Positions 37,193 through 46,573 of a DNA stretch of 64,000 bases are shown one piece after another (the stretch's first letter is position 1; each line of letters opens with the position of its first letter). The notes under the pieces are model-generated. The model had not been told where the DNA came from, made no database searches, and saw only the letters and a program-made list of their open reading frames with translations. Both the position numbers and the translations under genes were made by a program. The stretch is taken from the NCBI GenBank assembly GCA_022885665.1, contig JAGQDJ010000141.1, positions 62,001-126,000 on the forward strand, given 5' to 3'. Source of the DNA: Triops longicaudatus (Eukaryota; Arthropoda; Branchiopoda; Notostraca; Triopsidae).

Positions 37193-37290
37193 ACAAGTTG
37201 TAAGTACCACACTCAGTAGATGGCGTCTAACTCGCTCAGCGAGTTATATAAACAAAAAAGCGAAACATAGAAGAATAAATTCGGGAAGCG
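37193..37290. promoter_or_regulatory. Bidirectional promoter of RpL26 and ACADSB with a 19-bp palindrome
   Basis: About 100 bp separate the inferred RpL26 start site (about 37192, minus) from the ATG of the dehydrogenase gene (37291, plus). It contains a perfect inverted repeat, TAACTCGCT-C-AGCGAGTTA, at 37228-37246, overlapping a TATATAA at 37245-37251. The symmetry suits a dimeric factor or an orientation-free element in a shared promoter. Function is inferred. Confidence 0.5.
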
Positions 37291-38840
37291 ATGGCCGGAA
37301 TATTAGCAAGAGTAAACATTTTACGTTTGAATGTAGTTTTGAAAGTAATACTAACGCTTTACTCTTGCATATTTTAAACCGTCAACAGGTATGGTCCGCA
37401 AGTGCACGTATATTCGCTACCAGTTCGCAAAGGAGCTTTCACCTGTCGACAGCAAGAAATGGTTCTTCACCAGTTACCGTCTTTTCGGAAGATGAGCTAA
37501 TGATGAAAGAGACTGTCTCTAAGTTGGCGAAGGAAAAAATAGCGCCCCTAGTTCGTAAAATGGACTCAGATTCGCAGATAGACCAATCCATAGTCGATGC
37601 GTTATTCGAAAACGGGGTAATAGGCTGACATTAAATGTCACACCAATAAAATATTTAAGGGGAGTACATTCCAGAATCGAAATCTATGATAGATGTCTCA
37701 TGTGTTTTAGTTGATGGGTATTGAGATTGAGCCGGAATACGGTGGCACAGGATCTACATTTTTCTCTGCTAATATCGTCATCGAAGAACTCGCCAAAATT
37801 GATCCCGCCATCAGTGTGTTTTGCGATGTTCAAAATACGCTCATCAACACACTTTTCCGCAAGTTGGGAACTCCTGAGCAGAAAAAGAAGTACTTGCCCC
37901 GTTTAGCGAAAAACATGGTAATTACGTTTTTTTCTAATGCCTAGTTATAGCATCTTTTGTCATCATTCAGGTTGGAAGTTTCTGTTTATCCGAAACTGAA
38001 GCTGGATCAGACGCATTTAGCTTAAAAACTCAAGCTGTCTTACAAGGGAATGAATACATTTTAAACGGATCCAAGATGTGGATTACAAGCGCTGATCGGG
38101 CAGGAGTGTATCTTGTAATGGCCAATGTGAATCCGACTCAAGGCTACAAAGGAATTACTTGTTTTATTGTGGACGCCGGTACGCCAGGTCTTTCCGTAGG
38201 GAAGAAAGAAGACAAGCTTGGCATCCGCGCGTCTTCCACTTGCGCCGTGCATTTTGACAACGTACACGTTCCTAAAGATCAAATCCTGGGCCAAGTTGGC
38301 CAAGGCTACAAATATGCCATTTCAATGCTCAACGAAGGCCGAATTGGCATCGGAGCTCAAATGTTGGGTCTCGCTGAAGGATGCCTGGAAGCTACTATCC
38401 CATATTTGTTAATGCGCAAACAATTTGGCAAACGCTTATGGGATTTCCAGGTAATAAATTTGCCCGATTATTTGGAGCTAAATATTAATTCTTTCAATTG
38501 TACTTTTTCCCTCTCTTACATTTAGGCCGTACAACATGCCAGTGCGCAGTTAAGTACGCAAATTGAGTGTGCTCGTTTGTTAGTTTACAACGCAGCTCGA
38601 CTCAAAGAAGCCGGTTTGCCGTTCATTAAACAAGCTGCCATGGCGAAGTATTACGCATCCGAGATTGCCACATTAACGACGTCCAAATGCGTCGAGCTGA
38701 TGGGCGGAGTCGGTTTCACCAAAGATTTCCCCGTAGAGAAGTTCTACCGTGATTGCAAGATTGGAACGATTTATGAAGGGACAACACACATCCAACTAAA
38801 TACGATCGCGAAACTTGTGGAGCAAGAAATGCAATCTTGA
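37291..38840 (+). CDS. Short/branched-chain acyl-CoA dehydrogenase, mitochondrial (ACADSB type)
   Basis: Five exons (37291-37332, 37389-37616, 37711-37917, 37971-38450, 38526-38840) give 423 residues. The Arg/Ser-rich, acid-free N-terminus is a typical mitochondrial presequence. Family signatures are GIEIEPEYGGTGSTF, GSFCLSETEAGSDAF, NGSKMWITSA, YKYAISMLNEGRIGIGAQMLG and QFGKRLWDFQ. The C-terminal KIGTIYEGTTHIQLNTIAK contains the catalytic-base Glu (about residue 403), placed as in short/branched-chain enzymes rather than in helix G as in isovaleryl-CoA dehydrogenase. It oxidises 2-methylbutyryl-CoA and related substrates in isoleucine breakdown with FAD, passing electrons to ETF. All introns are in phase 0 and 53-94 bp long. 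Confidence 0.95.
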
Positions 38841-39027
38841 GTTTGAAATTCCCGGTGCAAGCTAATAATCGATAAGAATAAGTAATAGGGGAATCCCACA
38901 AGCAACTTGTTGCTTTTGGTCGGGGTGAAGTCTCTTTTAGTTGTATAACTGATAAAAGATCTGTAACAGAGAAAAGAGTAGTACATTTGTACACTTGTAT
39001 GTTACACCGTTTGTTGTTAGTTCAACT
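38841..39027. other. Short spacer between ACADSB and the SEFIR adaptor
   Basis: Only 187 bp separate the stop of the dehydrogenase from the start codon of the next plus-strand gene. The spacer must hold the 3' UTR of one and the promoter or leader of the other. No TATA box or poly(A) signal could be assigned. Confidence 0.4.
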
Positions 39028-40827
39028 ATGGCAAAAAGACAGGAACGAGAGAAAGAAGTGGATGCCATATTAAATTCTATTGGAGAGTCAAGACCTGATG
39101 TTGACCTGTTGGTGCAAACTTGGTTGGCACATCCAGGAGTTAACTGTGCTTGGTATAAAGTACTCTGCTTTAAAAGTGGTTATAGAGCTGTAAAAGAGAT
39201 TTGTCTGTTTGTCGATGCAACGACGGAGGGTGGTATCGTTCGTGGGACATGGAAGGACTTGGCGAATCGGCTTAATTTTGATTGGCGAGATATTAGAGTA
39301 ACGTAAAAGGAAGAGTTGGGACCAATGTTCAAGTTTTACAAAGAATTTGTTGGTTTCTCAAATAGATTATAGAAAACCGTTGCGGGAGAATGAGTCCAAC
39401 GTTATGGGTCCTTGACGAGTACGGTAAAAAACCGGATGCGACATTGGCGGCGGTCTTAAACGCGCTTTACACCGAAGGACGTAAAGATATTCTTCTAGCA
39501 ACACAGCATTACATCGAAAGTAAGACTTTTTTTCAGCTTAAAATAAATAGATCCGGATTAGAAATCGATCCAGTTGAACTTGCAATCCGAAGGACCACAT
39601 TTTCTTCCACGTGTGTTAGGCAGTGGTCAGGTCCCTCAGTTTTTGAAACAGTAAAAAGCCTCTTATCCTATTGTTTGTCACTTGAAGATAAGTTGTTCTG
39701 TAAAATTGTTTAAACAGATCGACGTATTTACAGATACTATACTACTGGCATGACGTAGTAAGAAATCTTAAAGTGTTCCTCAAAAAATAATTTTGTGGTA
39801 CAGACGTTTTTACCCACTTCCTATTCCAAAATGCATCGATATTAAGTGAAGAAAAATTCCATGGTTCATTATTTCTTCCAACGGGTGGCTATTTGGTTAT
39901 GCCAGTGACATTAGAATTTCTTGGGTAAACAAGGGCTTTTCGATAATAACTTTTTATTCAGATTTACTGGAAGAATGCGCCCGCAGAGCTCAGCAAACGG
40001 CAATGGAACTAGTAGCGTTCGACGATGACATTCACAGTGACTCAGGTTATGCAGAGAGCAACGATTGTGAAAGTACGACGTTCGAACTCCGTTACCAAGA
40101 AGAAGGCCAGAGCGTGAACGGAGATTTACTCGGTGCGCCTTCGGCGGAAAATCAAAACCACTTAACTACTTCATCCCAAGCACTGGGTCAAACTCCCAGT
40201 AAAATTGCTCTCCTTACGTTTGCCTCCGACGGCGCCGAGGCCGCCAGAGAAGTAGCTGCGATATTCAAGCGTCAGCGTAGTGGACTACCGAACATGGGTG
40301 CCGTAGTTCTCGAAGATTACCGCGAATACTTGGAAATTGACGCTTGGTCCACCGTCCAGAAGTGGTTTCATGACGTAATGAACATCTATTATTTGGTTTC
40401 TATGTCCATTGTAACAAACGTGACACGCCAGTATGCTCTTATTTAAATTCCATATTTTTAGGTGGATTACATTATTCCTATTTTGACACCGGAATACCTG
40501 TCCACAGTTCTACCCTCTTCACAAGATATTGAGCCCTCTGAAAAGGATTACGAGCCAAAGTCTTTGGATTCACAATACGCCAGGATGATTTACTCTCTCA
40601 TGACCAACGAATATACGCGCAAGTTTAACTGTCTCAACTTGCGGGTGCGCGCACTTATACCCGACAAATACGTCGCTAGTGTGAAATCCCATGCTGCTCT
40701 CACCGCTTCTCTCTTCTGGCCATGGAAGAAGATATCTGAGGCTGACTCTCTCGCTGTCTCCTTACTGAACCGTAATTACATAGCGCCCAAGTCATCCCCT
40801 ACGCCACAGAACAATGCCAAATGCTAA
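39028..40827 (+). CDS. Death-domain plus SEFIR adaptor, Act1/CIKS-like
   Basis: Four exons (39028-39297, 39366-39519, 39962-40374, 40462-40827) give 400 residues. The ATG at 39028 is the first true ATG in frame; the frame upstream begins only at a TTG. Residues ~25-140 look like a death domain (GTWKDLANRLNFDWRDIR ... SPTLWVLDEYGKKPDATLAA, LNALYTEGRKDILL). Residues ~222-378 match the SEFIR fold of Act1: KIALLTFASDGAEAAREVA, VVLEDYREYLEIDAWSTVQK, YIIPILTPEYL, then YARMIYSLMTNEYTRKFNCLNLRVRALIPD and a final LLNRNYIAPKSSP like the EEEYVAPPRG end of human Act1. SEFIR domains pair IL-17 receptors with Act1, so the protein is probably a cytoplasmic adaptor in an invertebrate IL-17 pathway. Intron 2 is 442 bp. 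The first exon's N-terminal boundary is less certain than the rest. Confidence 0.85.
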
Positions 40828-40889
40828 AACCTGTCTTATCGTGTATTTCTGGAATTTCCAAAGCCAGTTCAAGTAAATTAACCAACATT

Positions 40890-43020
40890 TTATTCTTTCG
40901 CCTTCTTCTTTTTCTTCTTCTTCGGCGTCACCTCTGCTTCTTCGGTAGCTTCCTCTACAGGTTGTTCTATTTGAAAAAAGATGCTTATTATTTCTAGCAA
41001 CTAGTCCATTGATCAAATTAATACACAATAAATTATTACGTAAATAAACGAAGTTAAATTTGTTAAAAGATGAAAATTACAATGAGTACATGGAATTACG
41101 TAAAAACAAATAAAAAGAAACATCGTACCCTGTTCTTCTTGCTCTGCAGCTTTCCTCTTCTTCTTCTTTTTCTTCTCCGAGACGGGGCCGTCTTCAGTGG
41201 CACCGTTTACCTCTTCAGCAACAGGCTCCGCTTCTCCGTTGGCTGGTGCTTCCTTATCCTTCTTCTTCTTCTTTTTGTTTTTCTTGGAGGCCACCTGTTT
41301 GGCCATTTCTATGGCTTCAGCCATGACTTCAACATTCTTACGGGGCAGGTCACCCGTTTCATAGAAGCGCAAACGTTCTTCAACTTGTTCACGCAATTTG
41401 CTACCGAAAACATCAGAAGGAATCTCGTTGAAGCAATCGATACGCGAAGCGATGGAGCATTTGTTGGCCAAGTAGCGCGAAATGCGCCCTTTGTTTTTGG
41501 CACCAGCTTTGCCAATGAAAGTGGAGTGGAAAATCAAACCGTATTTTGGGGTGTTGCCTCTAGTTTTCAAAGCGCGGAAAAGAGCCTTCTCCGCACCCAA
41601 TATTTGTACTGTCGAAGCTGGGTATTTGGCCAAATTGGTTAAAGAACCAGCGTGGGAAATTAGACGAGCTCCGACCTGCTCGCCAATCAAAGCAGACAAG
41701 TTGGGCGCAACGCTGTGCATTTTTGAACGCAAATACTCTTGTAAACCAAGACGGTACTCGGCCAAGCCGATAACTCGTGTAGCGAAGCGCTCGATGTTGA
41801 TTAAGTCAATTGGTGATATATCCATACCTAGATAATGACCAGCAAAAAACTTAGCAAATTGTACGACTAACCGATAGGATAACAATATAATCTGGAAACA
41901 AAGACCTATTCAGTACGCTGTATACGACTTACCCATTGAGCTTCTTGATGCTTCGATGATTGTTTGGGCCTTGGCACTATCCATGACAAGTTCTTCCAAT
42001 TCGGGGAGTTTATCTTCCGTCAATTCCTTACGGTTCTTAATAAAGCGGACGACTTTCGCATACATGTGGTTGTCAGGGACGATTTTTATCAACTCCGGGA
42101 AGTGGTACGAGTACCACTCGCGAATTCGCATGGAGAACGTGTTGATGTCTTTATCCAATTGATCCAACAACGCAATACTTTGAATGATCATGTTGTCGAC
42201 GCGATTGACGTTGAACTTCACTTTAGCGCGGGAATAACTGTGACCCAAACCAAGCTGAGCAATGCCTGAGGATTGGAGTGTGAACCCCTTGACGAGGTTA
42301 TGATAATGGAAGCGAATGCCTATGATTTAAAATATAAGAATGTTAAAAATAGCATTTCTTGATTAATCAGAAAACGCGGACCTCTAATAATCTCAGGGAC
42401 TGCACCGGTGTGTTGACACGTGACGCCTAAGGCTTCTGTGATAGCAGCACCCAATTTCGGCTCGATAATACCGAGGATGACGGAATCCTTGTTTTTCTTG
42501 CTGGGCTTGGGTAACTGGTTCTCCAGAAACATGTGCAACTCCTCGGTCAATAGACCTATCCAATGTAATTAGGGCCGTAAGTATTACATTAACGCACACA
42601 AATCGAAAAGTACCTTCTGAAACGCTGTTCACATTTTCCAAAGCATGTGCAGCGGACTTAAAGGGTGAAAAGGCGACGAATTTTATGACAGAATTGAACC
42701 GCGACAGGTCTGACACCGACTGTTCTACTTGAGGTAGTAACATACCAGCTTCTTCGAACTCCTTGACGCGGAAAAGGGCATAGCCTGCCGCATGTTCGAA
42801 TAAAACGAACATTTGCGTCTGCAATTAGCGTAAATTAAACATTAAGTAGGAATACAGCCTCGTGCAGCCATTCAAATCACATGTAAACAGGTTCACGAAT
42901 GTAAACAACTTGGTTATCCGTGCAAATCTAAGTCATCCGACGACAAACAGGCTGTATTTTTATCAATATAGTTTTTCAAAAGAAAAAGTCACAAAAGTAA
43001 CATAAAGTAAAGCGTACCAT
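40890..43020 (-). CDS. Nop56: Nucleolar protein 56 (NOP56), box C/D snoRNP core
   Basis: Five main exons (42614-42818, 42382-42555, 41933-42319, 41129-41827, 40890-40966) plus a probable start exon whose only codon is the ATG at 43018-43020. The total is 514 residues. Recognisable parts are the NOP5NT domain (FVLFEHAAGYALF), GLGHSYSRAKVKFNVNRVDN, the coiled-coil/NOSIC region (ASRSSMGMDISPIDLINIE) and the Nop domain (GSLTNLAKYPASTVQILGAE, ALFRALKTRGNTPKYGLIFH). The C-terminal tail is long and lysine-rich (KKNKKKKKKDK, PKKKKKKKAKE). NOP56 assembles with NOP58, fibrillarin and 15.5K to guide rRNA 2'-O-methylation. If the single-codon exon is not used, translation would begin at the ATG at 42812 (MFVLFEHA), two codons inside the first main exon. 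Stop codons of this gene and the adaptor are only 62 bp apart, tail-to-tail. Confidence 0.93.
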
Positions 43021-45499
43021 AGCGTTGATTAAATATTTTCTTCACTTATAAATTTCAACAACTCATGCCGCAATGTAACGATTATATCACCACCTAGTGA
43101 GGGAATTTCTCCCTTAGTGAGAATTATGGGCAAGGGGGCTACCAACCAAAGACCGCGAAGCTCAAATAGGAATTTGTCGGATACGGGAAACCTTACTACC
43201 ACGAGGGGGAAAAAAGCGAAATGGGGTATCATGGAATCACTTCACTTCTTTAGGAAGGTAAGTTAATTTCGCGAGGTTCTACACGTGTGATAGATAATGT
43301 ACAGTTGTCTTTATTACAATAGTAAAGTAGACTACGCCAACCAATAGGGGGAACTGGTCTAAAATAGCCTACCAGAAATTGTGTGGGAGCTAACTTTCCG
43401 TATTGTGCGAAGCTCCGAGGAACAAACTATCCACTTAGCCATTCCATTTTACTACTTGACCTCTCTAACACCCCTCTTTGTCTCACAATTTTCGTCGGAA
43501 AATTTTTCAAACGTGACACTTGGTACGAAAACACTTGTTGTGTAACTCGACATTTGTCTTCCTGACATTAACTTTCGCTTACATGTTACGTTTGCTAAAG
43601 GCTTCACGTGTCAGATATCGACGAATTTGAAGTCAAGAAGTGTACATTCAGATATAAGTAGATTCTAGTTATAGCAAAGCCCCCAGGTTACATTGAACGG
43701 TTCAGTGTGGTAAACGAGATCAACAAGTCCAGGAGCAATGCGTATGGATATACACAAGGAAACCATCGGCTCTAACGAAACCTCCCACAACGTATTTTCA
43801 CTTAACAGTGCACAGATTTTTAGGTCCGTCTGGCTACATAAATTTTTGTAAGGAAATTTACAATTGGTAATAAACTGCTAACATGAAAATAAGCCTGCTA
43901 GACTAGGTTTGAAATTAGTGAACTTCGGATACAATGAACCAATTCTCCATTCCCCTTGGAGAGACTTCACTGATTTGCGTACTTTGACGAAGTTCATAAT
44001 GTACACACCACTACTGCTCTACCCAAGTAGATAATCGTGGCGATAATGTTTGCAGGTCTTGTCACTAATCGTCGTTGAAATTCTATTATTTCGTACGAAA
44101 CTATATGGGCCTATCCAGAGACGACAACACATGAGTTTGATGGTACCTGGTGTTTACGATATAAAGTATTAGGTTCCCTAAAAAAAAAGTCCTGTTGAAG
44201 GGGACCGTGGGCTATTTAGTGCGGGTTGATTAAAATCGCCTTGGATGACGTGCGTGACTGTCTCGCATGATGGCGTCTTCCATACTGAAGTAATAGGGGC
44301 TTCAAGAGTTTCAGTACAACGATGTAACGTTATTTAAAGTCATGTAACAAGCTTTCTTGAAGAGCACATTTGGACTTGTACTCCATTCGTTGTCCACAAT
44401 TCCCACCTGAAAACAAGGTAGTTAATCATTAAAAAAAACAGGCATAAAAACGATTACAAGTGTGTAACGAACTAAATTATATTGTGGATAAAAAAATCGC
44501 TAAAACGTGTGAAATAATTGTATGACCTAATAATGCCCACCGGGTTCAACTCTACACGTGTAACTGCTTTGCTTTATCTGCTTCAAATATAGACAAGAGC
44601 GAAAGAACAACACATGGGGATCTTTAACCCGCTTACATTGCGAAACGTTGCTACTTTTTTAGGCTTGTGATAAGGAGTATGTCAAGATCACGAAGCTTAC
44701 GAAATAAACTAGGAACCTTTCTTATGCATCTCTACGCTTCATATGTCCTTTCTCAGTGAACGTCATTCAAAAAAGGAGAACGAGTCAAAGGAATAGATGC
44801 CCTTGACTTTGTCCGGGAGAACGCGCGGAATTAAATAAACAACGCAGCAAGTCATTGCACAGAAGAACCGTAGTAGCTTTGTATTCCACATCGCTTATAC
44901 CCAAAGAAAAAACTAAGTTCACATATAGTCTGCCGCCGTCGAGTCGTATTAACAGATTTAGGACGTTATGTAGTCGGACGTTGTACAACCATACCGCTAA
45001 ACAGATGAGCAAACAAGTCGAGAAGGATTGCCACATCTCTAAGCTTTTTCCCCGTTCCTTTTATATACAATTTTGCTCAGTCATAAAGCATACATTTATC
45101 TCCCTTCCAAGTTGTTAAAAGGCTCGAAACTACCCCAGCTTGCGCTGCTTTTCTTACATAGTGATAAGTCGGATTACACAAACTACAATACGAACACAGA
45201 AAACACAATAAAAGAAATTTCCCCGTTTCCCTTAAAAAGGCACAAAATGACTGCGTTGTGACGAAGTTTGATATTCATATGGCACAGCGAACTTCTGTCG
45301 CTTCTCGTTCTTTTCTTGCAGTCTGTAAACAGCCGCAAAAATATAGTATTGCTTAAAATGAAAATTCCCCGCAAATCTTCAACAGTTTACGTCACACTTC
45401 AGGTACGAAAATACCAATGGAAGGATTGTAAAGGGGCTGGCTTGTTTTGAATTTTATTACGTTTAATTTTAATAATCTGCCTTAAAAAATCAGCGTCTT
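43021..45499. other. Intergenic DNA, no gene recognised; three CACGTG sites
   Basis: This holds the NOP56 promoter at its left end and the 3' flank of the PP1 subunit gene at its right end. CACGTG hexamers occur at 43282, 43605 and 44555. Open frames at 44785-45036 (minus) and 44855-45118 (plus) are mutual shadows without recognised similarity. Confidence 0.4.
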
Positions 45500-46573
45500 T
45501 CACCAGTAAGGTCCATCGTTGAGCAAGTGGTTCCAGGACGAAAAATCCTCCCATGAAGGCGTATGGCCCGTCAAAGCATCGACTGGTCGCTGAACGGGGC
45601 TATTGCATAATTTACGTTTCGAACTATTACTGTCACTAGGTGGCGATAAAGGCAAAGGGGGTAATTTGGACTGCAGTTCTTGCTTCCTTAGCTCGTAGTT
45701 TTTGCCATCGTTCGAGTCCCAGAATTCATTAGCATCCGAACTGAATCTTATACAGAACTGACATGTCTTAACTGCATCGTCGCTGGGGATTGGAATCTTG
45801 AATGAGAACGTGTCCAGTAAGTTCACGGCGCCGGGTGCACAAACCGCTGTAGGAGACTGCACGTATTCCGCAGGGTAGTCCTTGAACGTCGCCCAGCTGT
45901 CCCAGGAGACCCGCAGGGTTACAAATTTGTGGTACGAAAGGTTGCGCACTTTGACCGTGCCGACTAAAACAGGCTCGGCCACGTTGTCTTGAACCACACA
46001 AGACTCCAAACACACATTCTGACGCTCGACCCTCGACCGGAAGTCCAGGTAATCTGCTGCCGGTTGGCGGAAGAGCAAATCCCAGCTGGGCGTGGCGACG
46101 TCCGCCGTCACTCCGCCTGTGACCTGCTCCAGAAAATCTGCACTCCATCGCGGCGGGCATTCGGAAGGTTCCGTCATCACCTTGACCTGTGTAAGCGCCA
46201 ATCCGCGATCGTCTGCGAAAATGACCCGTTTCTTGTTCTTGTGGCAGGTCAATGCTGGGGACGATCCGGTGAGGTTATCCGGTGAAGACGGTGGTGAGGA
46301 TTCTGACGATGGCGTCGGAGTCCGACAAACTAGGCAGGAACGAAGAGGCGTGGCTGGTGAAGAAGTCGACACCATGGCAGCGGTGGGCTTAGGACTATTG
46401 AGATTACTGCTACTATTCTGGCTGTTATTGTTCATCGCTAGTTGTCGCAGCGAACGCAAAGTATTCCGCGCAGCTGGTGAAGGGAGGAACCGGAGAGCTG
46501 AATCGGTGAAGGCAGCACCAGCGGCCCGACATGGGGCGGAGCTATAGAGAGGCGGTGAAGCGGCGAGAATCAT
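45500..46573 (-). CDS. Glycogen-targeting regulatory subunit of protein phosphatase 1 (PPP1R3 family)
   Basis: This is a single-exon gene of 357 residues. The ATG at 46573 is preceded in frame by a TGA five codons upstream, fixing the start. KKRVIFAD (RVIF at 116-119) is the RVxF motif that docks PP1 catalytic subunit. About residues 195-305 form a CBM21 carbohydrate-binding domain: VGTVKVRNLSYHKFVTLRVSWDSW, then FSFKIPIPS and EFWDSNDGKNY, the family's glycogen- and glycogen-synthase-binding signature. The N-terminus is Ser/Pro/Asn-rich and probably disordered. The product should bring PP1 to glycogen, activating glycogen synthase and damping phosphorylase. It is closest in layout to PPP1R3B/C/D. 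GC content is clearly higher than the flanks. A CACGTG lies 40 bp upstream of the ATG. Confidence 0.93.
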   Translation of the reverse strand: MILAASPPLYSSAPCRAAGAAFTDSALRFLPSPAARNTLRSLRQLAMNNNSQNSSSNLNSPKPTAAMVSTSSPATPLRSCLVCRTPTPSSESSPPSSPDNLTGSSPALTCHKNKKRVIFADDRGLALTQVKVMTEPSECPPRWSADFLEQVTGGVTADVATPSWDLLFRQPAADYLDFRSRVERQNVCLESCVVQDNVAEPVLVGTVKVRNLSYHKFVTLRVSWDSWATFKDYPAEYVQSPTAVCAPGAVNLLDTFSFKIPIPSDDAVKTCQFCIRFSSDANEFWDSNDGKNYELRKQELQSKLPPLPLSPPSDSNSSKRKLCNSPVQRPVDALTGHTPSWEDFSSWNHLLNDGPYW

